Assembly: GCF_004917075.1 (NCBI RefSeq)
Contig: NZ_SSYB01000004.1
Coordinates: forward strand, 770,546 to 834,545
Length of the DNA stretch: 64,000 nt
Direction of reading: 5' to 3'
DNA from: Geomonas edaphica
Lineage (GTDB): Bacteria > Desulfobacterota > Desulfuromonadia > Geobacterales > Geobacteraceae
In this document: positions 14,538-22,344 of the stretch, in pieces
Position numbering within the stretch: the stretch's first letter is position 1
Layout of the letters: each line of letters begins with the position of its first letter
Translations under genes and position numbers: made by a program
The notes under the pieces: generated by a model
The model's database searches: none
The model's input: the letters and a program-made list of their open reading frames with translations, nothing else
Told to the model about the DNA's origin: nothing

Positions 14538-15881
14538 CTAGATGATCACCTGGTGCAGGTCGCGTCGCTGGTAGCGCCACCAGAAGGCACCGGCGCGGAC
14601 GAACCAGTCGACGACGAAGACGCTCCAGACCGCATAAAGCGAGAGCTTGAGCGGGACGGCGGCGATGTAGGAGAGGAGCACCCGGATTCCCCACATGGAG
14701 GCGAGGGTGACCAGGAAGACGAAGTGGGTGTCGCCGGTGCCGCGCAGGCTCCCGGCGTAGACAAAGGATAGCGCGAGCGGTACCTGAGCGAAGGCGACCA
14801 GTCTAAGGAAGACGCTCCCTTTCTCGATGACGTCCGGGTCGGAGGTGAAGAGGGCGATCAACTGGTGCGGCAGGAAGAAAAAGAGCAGCGCCATGAAGGC
14901 CATGACCAGGACGGCGAGCCTGAGCGCCTCGGTGTGGCTCATGTGGGCCCGCCTCAGCTTCCTCGCCCCGAGCGCCTGACCCATGAGGGTCGCCGCAGCG
15001 ATGCCCATCCCGGCGCCGGGCATGAAGGAGAGCGACTCGATGGAGAGGCCGATCTGGTGCGCGGCGTACGCGGCGGTACCAAAGCCTATGATGAACTTGG
15101 AATAGAAGAGCTGGCCGGACTGCTGGGCGATGCGCTCTAGGGCGACTGGGTAGCCGATGCCGAGCACCTTCTTCAGCAGCACCAGGTCCGGTTTCCCGAC
15201 CTTCAGGTAACCACCGCGGAACGCCTGGACGAGGAGGTAGCAAAAGCCCGCCGCCTCGGAGAGGTTGATGGCGTAGGCCGCGCCGACGACGCCGAAGCGG
15301 GGGAAGCCGAAGTGGCCGTAGATGAGGGGGTAGGCGATCGCCACGTGCAGGACGTTCACCAGTAGGATCCCCTCCATCGGGGTGCGCGTGTTGCCGGTTC
15401 CCTGCATGATGGCGGAGAGGATGTTCAGCCCGGCGGTGAAGCCGAAGTATAAAAAGACGAGGCGGATGTACTCGGAGGCGTAGGAGAGTACCTCGGGCTG
15501 CGCCCCCATGAAGACGGCGATCTCTTTGCCGAAGGACATGCCGAGGAAACTCGCCGCAACGGCGAGAAGGGCGCAGAAGAGAAGCGACGCGAAGGCGGCT
15601 CTCTTCGCCTCGACGCGCCTTCCCGCGCCCCAGAGGTGTGCTGTCACCACGTTCGTTCCCGTGGAAAGCCCCCAGAAGACCGTCATGGTGACGAAGATGA
15701 GGAGCTGTCCGAGACCGGTGGCGGCAATCGCCGCGGCACCGAGCCCCCCCACCATGAAGATGTCCACGATGGAGACCAGGCGCTGGAAAAGCGAGGACAA
15801 AAGCACCGGCATGGAGAGGGCGGCGACATCACGACGGATCGAGATGCGCTTGCTGTTTTTGGAAGAAAGAAGACGTTTCAA
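14538..15881 (-). CDS. MATE-family multidrug/toxin efflux transporter
   Basis: The 447-residue protein has about twelve membrane segments in two similar halves, as in NorM/DinF-type MATE exporters, which use a sodium or proton gradient to expel organic cations and other compounds. Typical MATE stretches are visible: SIVDIFMVGGLGAAAIAATGL near residue 36 and MQGTGNTRTPMEG near residue 165. It is the first gene of a two-gene unit with the methyltransferase. A hairpin separates it from the AhpD-like gene upstream. Substrate unknown. Confidence 0.9.
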   Translation of the reverse strand: MKRLLSSKNSKRISIRRDVAALSMPVLLSSLFQRLVSIVDIFMVGGLGAAAIAATGLGQLLIFVTMTVFWGLSTGTNVVTAHLWGAGRRVEAKRAAFASLLFCALLAVAASFLGMSFGKEIAVFMGAQPEVLSYASEYIRLVFLYFGFTAGLNILSAIMQGTGNTRTPMEGILLVNVLHVAIAYPLIYGHFGFPRFGVVGAAYAINLSEAAGFCYLLVQAFRGGYLKVGKPDLVLLKKVLGIGYPVALERIAQQSGQLFYSKFIIGFGTAAYAAHQIGLSIESLSFMPGAGMGIAAATLMGQALGARKLRRAHMSHTEALRLAVLVMAFMALLFFFLPHQLIALFTSDPDVIEKGSVFLRLVAFAQVPLALSFVYAGSLRGTGDTHFVFLVTLASMWGIRVLLSYIAAVPLKLSLYAVWSVFVVDWFVRAGAFWWRYQRRDLHQVII

Positions 15882-15904
15882 GACCGCAGGTGTTCCTTAA
15901 AAAG

Positions 15905-15934
15905 ACAAAAAGCCGGGACCAGTACGGTCCCGGC
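15905..15934 (-). terminator. Intrinsic terminator of the AhpD-like gene
   Basis: On the minus strand a perfect 9-bp stem (GCCGGGACC with GGTCCCGGC, loop of five) is followed at once by TTTTTGTCTTT. It lies 16 bases past the gene's stop codon. Confidence 0.9.
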
Positions 15935-15949
15935 GGGGATGGGTGGAGG

Positions 15950-16204
15950 TTACAGTTCCTTCAGGGCTTCTTCCTGGCTGCGCACAAAGTTCTTCGCCCT
16001 TCCGGAAGGGGCGATGATGCCGTAGGCCATGGCCTCGTTCAGCTCCGCCTCGGTGGCACCTGCGTTTTTCGCGACCGCGAAATGCTTCTTCAGTCAGTCC
16101 GGGCAGCCGACCGCTACGGCGCATGCCACGCGGATCAGCTCGCGGTACTTCTCCTCGAGGACTTCCTCGTACTCGAAATCGAGAATCTTCTTGCGGATCT
16201 TCAT
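15950..16204 (-). CDS. AhpD-like / carboxymuconolactone decarboxylase-family selenoprotein (in-frame UGA)
   Basis: Reading through one in-frame TGA (16094-16096) gives an 84-residue protein that starts MKIRKKILDFEYEEV after GGGAGG and ends LKEL. The TGA is codon 37 and falls exactly at the second position of the AhpD redox centre: VGCP-D-U-LKKH in place of CxxC...H. The sequence on both sides fits the family core (AVAKNAGATEAELNEAMAYG). A hairpin with a G-containing loop follows 18-21 bases after the TGA, as expected for a bacterial SECIS. AhpD-like proteins are thiol-disulfide or peroxide-reducing enzymes; CxxU forms are known in selenium-using deltaproteobacteria. The gene has its own terminator. 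Standard callers will miss or split it. Confidence 0.85.
16067..16096 (-). promoter_or_regulatory. SECIS-like hairpin after the UGA codon
   Basis: On the minus strand TTTCGC (16082-16077) pairs with GCGAAA (16072-16067) and encloses the loop GGTC. The loop begins 17 bases after the UGA, inside the window usual for bacterial SECIS elements, and carries the G residues that SelB is known to contact. The feature runs from the UGA to the end of the stem. Confidence 0.65.
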
Positions 16205-16303
16205 GGTCAACCTCCCTGTGCGGTGCTGTGACGTTGAACGTCTACATAACTAGCACAAACAGGTGGGGCTGAAAACCATAACCTGAAAAAAGAGGGAAGA
16301 CGC

Positions 16304-16678
16304 TCAGGGTTCGCCGTGCGTTGCGCCTCCCGCTGCCATGCAGGCGGTGCCGCCGCCGGTCAGCTTGTGTACCGCGACCGTCATGCCGCGCACCTTCGCC
16401 TCGAACTCGCCGTAAGCGCGGGCGATCTCCCCCTCGGCGCTCGCCACCAGCGCGTTCAGCTTCCTTTCCGCGGCTTCGAGCTCCCTGCGGTACTGTTCCA
16501 GCTGCTCGTCTACGTCCATCAGCATGTTTTCCAGTTTCCAGCGGCGGTTAGCCGGGGTGAGTGAGTAGTCGTTGAGGATCGCGGTGATGTCATCTTCGGT
16601 GCTCTGCAGGTGTGCTTCCGCTTCTCTTCTTTTCCTGATCGCCAGCTGCATCTTCTCGAACGAAATGATCTTGGCCAT
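16304..16678 (-). CDS. Hypothetical coiled-coil protein
   Basis: The start MAKIISFEKMQLAIRKRREA is preferred because GAAGGA lies upstream; a longer reading adds 20 residues. The 124-residue product is soluble and mostly helical, with a coiled coil across about 5-90 (LEQYRRELEAAERKLNAL). The C-terminus is glycine-rich (KLTGGGTACMAAGG). I do not recognise the family. It stands alone between the AhpD-like gene and the divergent kinase gene. Confidence 0.65.
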   Translation of the reverse strand: MAKIISFEKMQLAIRKRREAEAHLQSTEDDITAILNDYSLTPANRRWKLENMLMDVDEQLEQYRRELEAAERKLNALVASAEGEIARAYGEFEAKVRGMTVAVHKLTGGGTACMAAGGATHGEP

Positions 16679-16958
16679 ACCTGTTCCTTCAGCACGTGTT
16701 TCACAAGGGGCGATGAACCCCATTCCTTCAAGCCGCATCGGTTGACGTTTCTGTCAGCGAGGCATTGATATCTTATTTTATTTGTGCCAGTCGTGTAAAC
16801 GCCTAAATGAAAAGGAAAAACTCACGAATCGTGTAGTGGTGTCCAAGCGGTGGCGCCGGCGGGGGCGGCTTGAAAGTGTCGGAAAATCTGATACTTTATC
16901 CCCTTGTGTCCGAGGGTGACCAAGGCGGCCGTGTACGGCCTTTATGGAAGAGGGAACG

Positions 16959-18290
16959 ATGAACGGTAAAGAAGCGAGGGAAGTTCTGGAACATGTAGCG
17001 GACCCCACGAGGCTCGCGGCCTTGCGCGCCGTCGCCCTGCTCGACACACCCGCGGAGGAGGCGTTTGACAGGCTGACCCGACTCGCGGCACGCTTCACCA
17101 GCGCCCCGACGGCACTCGTCTCCCTGATCGACTCGGACCGGCAGTTCTTCAAAAGCTGTCTGGGACTTCCTGAGCCGTGGCAGTCACGGCGTGAAACCCC
17201 GCTTTCCCATTCCTTCTGCCAGTACAACCGCATCGCCAAGACCCCACTCGTAATTAAGGACGCGCGGGAGCATCCGCTTTTCAAGGACAACCTCGCCATC
17301 CGGGACTTGAACGTGATTGCCTACCTCGGCATCCCCCTCGCCAGCGCGGACGGCTACATCCTCGGCTCTTTCTGTGTCATCGACGGGAAGCCCAGAGAGT
17401 GGACCGGCGAGCAGATTTCCGTGGTGGAGGATCTGGCCGCCGCCGTGATGACGGAAATCCAGCTGAGGTCGGAGATCGTGACCCGGCGCCTGGCCGAGCG
17501 GCAGATGAAGGAGAGAAACGGCGAACTCTGTACCGCCTACGAGAAGCTGGAGCGGGAAAGTGCGGAGCGGTTGCAGGCCGTGGAGCGGCTGCGGCAGATG
17601 GATCGCATGCTGATCCAGCAGGGGCGGCTGGCGGCCATGGGAGAGTTGATCAGCAACATCGCGCACCAATGGCGCCAGCCGCTGAACGTGCTCGCCCTTC
17701 TGGCCCAGGACCTCCCTATCACCCTGCGGCTTGGTGAGCTGACCGAGGAATACCTGGACACGAAGGTGGAGAAGATGATGGATGCCATCGTGCATATGTC
17801 GCAGACCATCGACAAGTTCAGGAGCTTTTTCACCCCCGCGACGGAAAAGTCCAGTTTCTCCGTGCTGGGGGCGGTGGAGAAGACCGTTTCCCTGGTGGAT
17901 ATCAGTCTGCACGAGGTGCAGATCAGGATCGAGGTTACCTCCTCGGCGCAGCCGCAGATCGACGGGTACCCGAACGAGTACGCCCAGGTGCTCTTGAACC
18001 TTCTCATCAACGCGCGGGACGCCTTCATCGCGGCGAAGCCGCCCCAACCGACGATCCGGATCCACGTGGGCGAAGAAAACGGGCGTTCGGTGGTGACCGT
18101 CTCCGACAACGCCGGCGGGGTGCCGGAGGAGATCCTCGACAAGGTATTCGATCCCTACTTCACCACGAAAGGGCCGCAGGGGGCGGGGATCGGTCTTTAC
18201 ATGGCGAAGATGATCATCGAGAGAAACATGAAGGGAACGCTCACCGTCGAGAATACCGAGGGTGGCGCGAGGTTCCGCTTGGTGGTTTGA
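16959..18290 (+). CDS. Cytosolic GAF-domain sensor histidine kinase
   Basis: The 443-residue protein starts at the ATG after GAGGG (an in-frame ATG lies 15 bases upstream). A GAF domain spans about 20-170 (LLDTPAEEAFDRLTRLAAR ... GIPLASADGYILGSFCVID), a family that typically opens two-component kinases and cyclases. A coiled coil (170-220) leads to the kinase core with H236 in ISNIAHQWRQPLN. The N box is LLNLLINARDA, G1 is DNAGGVP and G2 GAGIGLYMAK. The HQWRQPLN type of H box is abundant in Geobacter and Desulfo- species. There is no adjacent response regulator; the signal is unknown. Confidence 0.9.
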   Translation: MNGKEAREVLEHVADPTRLAALRAVALLDTPAEEAFDRLTRLAARFTSAPTALVSLIDSDRQFFKSCLGLPEPWQSRRETPLSHSFCQYNRIAKTPLVIKDAREHPLFKDNLAIRDLNVIAYLGIPLASADGYILGSFCVIDGKPREWTGEQISVVEDLAAAVMTEIQLRSEIVTRRLAERQMKERNGELCTAYEKLERESAERLQAVERLRQMDRMLIQQGRLAAMGELISNIAHQWRQPLNVLALLAQDLPITLRLGELTEEYLDTKVEKMMDAIVHMSQTIDKFRSFFTPATEKSSFSVLGAVEKTVSLVDISLHEVQIRIEVTSSAQPQIDGYPNEYAQVLLNLLINARDAFIAAKPPQPTIRIHVGEENGRSVVTVSDNAGGVPEEILDKVFDPYFTTKGPQGAGIGLYMAKMIIERNMKGTLTVENTEGGARFRLVV

Positions 18291-18363
18291 GGCAAGCGGT
18301 GACGGTGACGTGGGCGAGTACGATGACGCTGCAATCGATGCACCGCCGTTAAAGCGGCAAAAA

Positions 18364-18395
18364 AAAAGGCGCAACCTCATGTGGGTGCGCCTTTT
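18364..18395. terminator. Bidirectional terminator between kinase and ssb genes
   Basis: AAAAGGCGCAACC pairs with GGGTGCGCCTTTT with one mismatch. An A-run precedes and a T-rich stretch follows, so it can serve the converging kinase (plus) and ssb (minus) genes. Confidence 0.85.
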
Positions 18396-18423
18396 CCTTT
18401 ACCTCTAGTGCCCTGGGTACCGA

Positions 18424-18867
18424 CTAGAACGGGATCTCGTCGTCCGGGTTGAAGGTCGGCTCTTCGTAACCGCCACCCTGGTTGTAGTCCTGCTGCTGCG
18501 GACGGCCGCCGCCCTGGCGCGGTGCGCCACCCTCGCCCTTCGCGGAAAGCATCTGCATCTTCTCACCCACGATCTCGGTGGTGTAGCGGTCCTTGCCGTC
18601 CTTGTCGGTCCACTTGCGGGTCTGCAGGCGCCCCTCGATATATACCGTCTTCCCCTTGGCGAGGTACTCGCCGGCGATCTCAGCGAGACGCGCCCAGAGG
18701 GTGATGTTGTGCCATTCGGTCTTGTCTTCCCAGTTGCCGTCCTTGCCCTTGATCCGGTCGGTGGTGGCCAGGGAGAAGGAGGCTACGGCGGTGCCGCCGG
18801 CGGTGTAACGGACCTCGGGGTCCTTGCCCAGGTTGCCTATGAGCATCACCTTGTTCAGACTTGCCAT
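18424..18867 (-). CDS. ssb: Single-stranded DNA-binding protein
   Basis: The 147-residue protein has the OB-fold N-terminus typical of SSB ([42 protein letters not shown]), a glycine/glutamine-rich linker (about 115-138) and the acidic tail DDEIPF that binds partner proteins. SSB coats single-stranded DNA in replication, recombination and repair. AAAGGAG precedes the ATG. It is transcribed alone. Confidence 0.96.
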   Translation of the reverse strand: MASLNKVMLIGNLGKDPEVRYTAGGTAVASFSLATTDRIKGKDGNWEDKTEWHNITLWARLAEIAGEYLAKGKTVYIEGRLQTRKWTDKDGKDRYTTEIVGEKMQMLSAKGEGGAPRQGGGRPQQQDYNQGGGYEEPTFNPDDEIPF

Positions 18868-18977
18868 GGGGGTGTTCTCCTTTTGCGTTTTGAATTGGGG
18901 AAGTGTATAGAAATCACGCCCTCATGGCAAGCGATATTGTTTGACTCTCATCGTAAAAAAAAGTAACGTAACCGGTC

Positions 18978-19673
18978 ATGCTGAGAGCCCGTATCTACCT
19001 TCTTTTCTTCGTTCCGTACACGTTGTTATGCAGCCTCGCTGCCGTGATCGGCGGCCTGTTCGATGCTTCCGGCCGGGTGGGTCACGCCTGCGCGAGGGTC
19101 TGGAGCCTGGTCTCGCTCCCGATGGCCGGGATCAAGGTCGAAGTGGAGGGGCTGGAAATGGTCCCGACCGAGGGGCCGGTCATCTACATGGGGAACCACC
19201 AGGGCAACTTCGACATCCTCGCCCTGACCCGCGCCATCCCGCGCCTGTTCTCCTGGGTCGCCAAGGAGGAACTCTTCCGGGTGCCGGTCTTCGGCGCCGC
19301 GATGCGCCGGGCCGGGTACATCCCGCTTGACCGCAGCGACGGCAGGAAGGCACTGAAGAGCATGAAACAGGCGGCGCAGCGCATCGCCTCGGGTGCAAGT
19401 GTTGTGATCTTCCCGGAGGGGACCCGCACGAAGGACGGTGCGCTCCTTCCCTTCAAACGCGGCGCCTTCATGCTGGCGGTGCGCGCCGGGGTTCCTATCG
19501 TCCCCTTCACCATCAATGGCAGCAGGGCCATCAACCCGCGCAACCGGATCGAGCTGCGCCCCGGCACCATCAGGGTCAGCTTCGGTGCACCGATCGAGGT
19601 CGCCGGCGTCGCCGAGGCCGAGCTCCTGGAACGGGTGCGCGCGGCGATCGCGGCAAAGCTGGAGGTTGACTAG
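18978..19673 (+). CDS. plsC: 1-acyl-sn-glycerol-3-phosphate acyltransferase (PlsC family)
   Basis: The 231-residue protein has an N-terminal membrane segment and the PlsC motifs: H74 and D79 in NHQGNFDI, the FRVPVFGAAMRRAG block, and FPEGTRTKDG for phosphate binding. The family transfers an acyl chain to lysophosphatidic acid at the inner membrane, a step in phospholipid synthesis. The following gene starts on the next base after its stop, so they form an operon. Another lysophospholipid substrate is possible. Confidence 0.9.
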   Translation: MLRARIYLLFFVPYTLLCSLAAVIGGLFDASGRVGHACARVWSLVSLPMAGIKVEVEGLEMVPTEGPVIYMGNHQGNFDILALTRAIPRLFSWVAKEELFRVPVFGAAMRRAGYIPLDRSDGRKALKSMKQAAQRIASGASVVIFPEGTRTKDGALLPFKRGAFMLAVRAGVPIVPFTINGSRAINPRNRIELRPGTIRVSFGAPIEVAGVAEAELLERVRAAIAAKLEVD

Positions 19674-19856
19674 ATGTCGATCGTTTACCTCTTACCGGCC
19701 CTCTTCGGCGTCGCGCTCATCTTCTGGGGACTGCCGGCCGCACACCGGCTGCGCTCCCCCTTGAACGTCCTCGCGGCGGCGGCCGTGCTTTTGGGCGTGG
19801 CGCTCCTCCTTCTGGGGACGCTCCTCACCGTGGCCCCGAACTTCTTTCGTGCATGA
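19674..19856 (+). CDS. Small membrane protein next to plsC
   Basis: The ATG follows the plsC stop with no gap, which shows translational coupling. The 60-residue product has two hydrophobic segments (IVYLLPALFGVALIFWGLPAA and LAAAAVLLGVALLLLGTLLT) joined by a short basic turn. No family is recognised. The coupling suggests a role with PlsC or with the membrane-anchored TPR-like protein downstream. Confidence 0.6.
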   Translation: MSIVYLLPALFGVALIFWGLPAAHRLRSPLNVLAAAAVLLGVALLLLGTLLTVAPNFFRA

Positions 19857-19882
19857 CGCGATAGGGACGTAACAGGAACGAC

Positions 19883-20299
19883 ATGGATAAGGTCAAGACC
19901 ATAGCAATAAACGTAGCGGTAGTCGTCGCCATCTCCCTTGCCCTCCTCTGGGGGAACACCCTGTACCGGCAGTACGTGCAGTTTGACAAAGGGGAAAAGG
20001 CTCTGCTCGCCGGGGACTTCACCGCCGCGGTGGCCGGGTACGAGGCGGCCATCCACATGTACACCCCGGGAAGCTCGGTGGTGCCGCGTGCCGCGCAGAA
20101 ACTGTGGGATCTCGGCCAGATGGCCGAGGGACGTCACGACACGGCGCGGGCGCTCATCGCCTACCGCGCCCTGAGGAGCTCTTTTTACGCCGTGGCCGGC
20201 TCCTACGCTCCGGGACAGGACTGGATCGCGCGCTGCGATGCCCGCATCGCGGACCTCGTGCTGCAGCAGAAGGGGTGGCCGGGGCCTTCGGGGAATTAA
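19883..20299 (+). CDS. Membrane-anchored TPR-like protein
   Basis: The 138-residue protein has one N-terminal membrane anchor (IAINVAVVVAISLALLWG) and a helical periplasmic part with a TPR-like pair (GEKALLAGDFTAAVAGYEAAI ... AEGRHDTARALIAYRALRSSF). It follows plsC and the 60-residue gene in the same direction with short gaps. GGAACGAC precedes the ATG. A scaffold role in envelope assembly is possible but not shown. Confidence 0.7.
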   Translation: MDKVKTIAINVAVVVAISLALLWGNTLYRQYVQFDKGEKALLAGDFTAAVAGYEAAIHMYTPGSSVVPRAAQKLWDLGQMAEGRHDTARALIAYRALRSSFYAVAGSYAPGQDWIARCDARIADLVLQQKGWPGPSGN

Positions 20300-20312
20300 C
20301 TCAGCCCGAGTT

Positions 20313-20414
20313 GCCGCTTTCGCAAAAGGGACTTAGAGGGTGACTCCGTTGTCACCTGGATGCTGAGGCTACCTTGGCTAAATCCCCCCCGCCCCCCCCT
20401 TCGTAAAGGGGGGA
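20313..20414. repeat. Dispersed GC-rich intergenic repeat, copy A
   Basis: The element opens with a small palindrome around CTTTCGCAAA and closes with GGCTAAATCCCCCC...TTCGTAAAGGGGGG. The same order of parts (opening palindrome, TGGCTACCT-like middle, GGCTAAATCCCCCC, closing palindrome) is found at 36992-37097. It is a REP/BIME-type element rather than a gene. Confidence 0.7.
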
Positions 20415-20451
20415 GCGCGAGGTCACCTGCTGCGCTTCGTGGACCGCTGTA

Positions 20452-20600
20452 CTGCACGTTCCCCGGAATTCCGTGCAGAACCTTTGCGATGGGTGGGAAT
20501 GAGAAATATGTCGGATTAACAATACCCCGCAAAGGTGCGGTCCGGTCTTGACCTGATAGCGGGCTGCAGGCGGGGTTAGCGGGGACAGGCGTCCCCGGCA
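20452..20600 (+). promoter_or_regulatory. Structured leader upstream of rnj
   Basis: Three hairpins follow each other before the rnj start. The first is CTGCACG (20452-20458) with CGTGCAG (20472-20478). The second is a long-range ACCCCGC/GCGGGGT stem (about 20523-20577) enclosing GGTC-TT-GACC. The third is GGGGAC-AGGC-GTCCCC (20581-20596), just before the AAGGGAG ribosome site. I recognise no named riboswitch; the third hairpin resembles the short palindrome at 24668. Confidence 0.45.
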
Positions 20601-20610
20601 AGGGAGTACT

Positions 20611-22287
20611 TTGGAAGCAACCAGTATCGAGAGTACCGGCCTGAAGTTCGTGGCGCTCGGAGGACTCGGCGAGATCGGCCTGAACATGGCGGCCTTCGAG
20701 TACGGCGAGGACATCGTCATCGTCGACTGCGGCCTCATGTTCCCGGAACCGTACATGCTGGGTATCGACGTGGTGATCCCGGACATCGGCTACCTCATGG
20801 AACGGGCCGACCGCATCCGGGCCATCCTGCTCACGCACGGCCACGAGGACCACATCGGCGCGCTCCCCTACGTGCTGAGGGACATCAATCCCCCCATCTA
20901 CGGCACCGCCCTCACCCTCGGCTTCGTGAAGGAAAAGCTCAAGGAGTTCGAGCTGGACGAGAAGGTCGACCTTCGCGTGGTGAAGCCCAGGGACGTGATC
21001 GAACTTGGAGATTTCATCGTCGAGTTCATCCGTGTCGCCCACTCCACGGTGGACGGCTGTGCCCTGGCCCTTACCTGCCCCGAGGGGGTGGTGATCCACA
21101 CCGGCGACTTCAAGCTCGACCAGACCCCGGTGGATGGCGAGCTGACCGATCTCCCCACCTTCGCCCGTTACGGGCAGGCCGGGGTCTTGGCCCTCTTCGC
21201 CGACTCCACCAACATCGAGCGCGAGGGGTACACGCTCTCCGAGCGGGTGGTGGGTGAGGCCTTCGACGAGATCTTCCCGAGCTGCGCGGGGCGCGTGATC
21301 GTCGCGGCCTTCTCGAGCAATATCCACCGCGTGCAGCAGGTGGTGGACGCGGCACGAAAGAGCGGCCGGAAGGTGCTTTTGAACGGCCGTTCCATGATCG
21401 CCAACGTGCAGATCGCACGCGAGCTCGGCTACCTGAGAGTCCCCGACGACGTCCTGATGGATCTGAAGGAGCTCCCGAGGCTCCCTAAGGAGCAGGTCTG
21501 CATGATCACCACCGGGAGCCAGGGGGAGCCTAGGAGCTCGCTCATCCGCATCGCGATGGACGATCACAAGCAGATCAAGCTGGAGCGGGGCGACACGGTC
21601 ATCCTCTCCTCGCGCTTCATCCCGGGGAACGAGAAGACCATCTCGGACTTGATGAACCACCTGTACCGGCGCGGCGCCGAGGTGATCCACGAGAAGGTCT
21701 CCGAGGTGCACGTCTCGGGGCACGCAAGCCAGGAGGAGCTGAAGCTTCTGCACAACCTGGTGAAGCCCCGCTTCTTCGTGCCGGTGCACGGCGAGTACCG
21801 ACATCTCGTGAAGCACGCCCAGCTGGCCCAAAAGGTCGGCACCCCGGAGGAGCGCTGCATCCTCGCCGTGAACGGCGACGTGGTGCTCTTCTCGGGTGAC
21901 GAGGCGGCGGTCGTGGACCACGTGAACACGGGCCGTGTTTTCGTGGACGGCAAGGGGGTCGGCGACGTCGGCAACGTGGTCTTGAAGGACAGGAAGCATC
22001 TCTCCGAGGACGGCATGGTGGTGGTCATCGTCGGCATCAACCAGGTGAGCGGCGAGATCATCTACGGCCCGGACATCGTGTCGCGTGGCTTCATCTTTGA
22101 GGATGAGAGCCAGCAGTACCTGGACGAGGCGAAGAAGGTGGTGCTGGACACGCTCGCCCTGGTGAGCAGCGAGGCGCTCACCGACTGGAGCGAGGTGAAA
22201 CTCGAGGTGCGCCGCGTGCTGCGCCGTTTCTTCAACAAGACCATAGAGAGGCGGCCGGTGATCCTGCCGCTTGTTCTGGAGATGTAA
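20611..22287 (+). CDS. rnj: Ribonuclease J
   Basis: The 558-residue protein has the metallo-beta-lactamase core with the zinc motif HGHEDHIGALPY, a beta-CASP domain (FSSNIHRVQQVV, TTGSQGEP, SGHASQEELK) and the RNase J C-terminal domain. RNase J is an endo- and 5'-exoribonuclease for mRNA turnover and rRNA maturation. Translation starts at a TTG after AAGGGAG; no better ATG exists before GLGEIGLNM, which is the conserved N-terminus of the family. A structured leader upstream hints at feedback control, as many RNases regulate their own messages. Confidence 0.95.
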   Translation: MEATSIESTGLKFVALGGLGEIGLNMAAFEYGEDIVIVDCGLMFPEPYMLGIDVVIPDIGYLMERADRIRAILLTHGHEDHIGALPYVLRDINPPIYGTALTLGFVKEKLKEFELDEKVDLRVVKPRDVIELGDFIVEFIRVAHSTVDGCALALTCPEGVVIHTGDFKLDQTPVDGELTDLPTFARYGQAGVLALFADSTNIEREGYTLSERVVGEAFDEIFPSCAGRVIVAAFSSNIHRVQQVVDAARKSGRKVLLNGRSMIANVQIARELGYLRVPDDVLMDLKELPRLPKEQVCMITTGSQGEPRSSLIRIAMDDHKQIKLERGDTVILSSRFIPGNEKTISDLMNHLYRRGAEVIHEKVSEVHVSGHASQEELKLLHNLVKPRFFVPVHGEYRHLVKHAQLAQKVGTPEERCILAVNGDVVLFSGDEAAVVDHVNTGRVFVDGKGVGDVGNVVLKDRKHLSEDGMVVVIVGINQVSGEIIYGPDIVSRGFIFEDESQQYLDEAKKVVLDTLALVSSEALTDWSEVKLEVRRVLRRFFNKTIERRPVILPLVLEM

Positions 22288-22322
22288 TCACCCCATCCCC
22301 AACCCTCCCCCGCCGGGGGAAG
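22288..22322. repeat. C-rich palindromic repeat
   Basis: CCCCATCCCCAACCCTCCCCC followed by a GGGGGAAGG arm, between rnj and ftsK. Same family as 13424, 25799, 32704 and 63640. Confidence 0.55.
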
Positions 22323-22344
22323 GAGTCCAAAACACGGGTAACGC

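Noticed and set aside
16029-16253. Plus-strand frame over the AhpD-like gene
   Set aside because: It overlaps the selenoprotein, lacks a ribosome site and family features; the minus-strand reading through UGA is far better supported.
16690-16710. parS-like CACGTG...TTTCAC sequence
   Set aside because: Order and symmetry do not fit the parS palindrome; it is inside the leader of a small gene, 20 kb from parAB.
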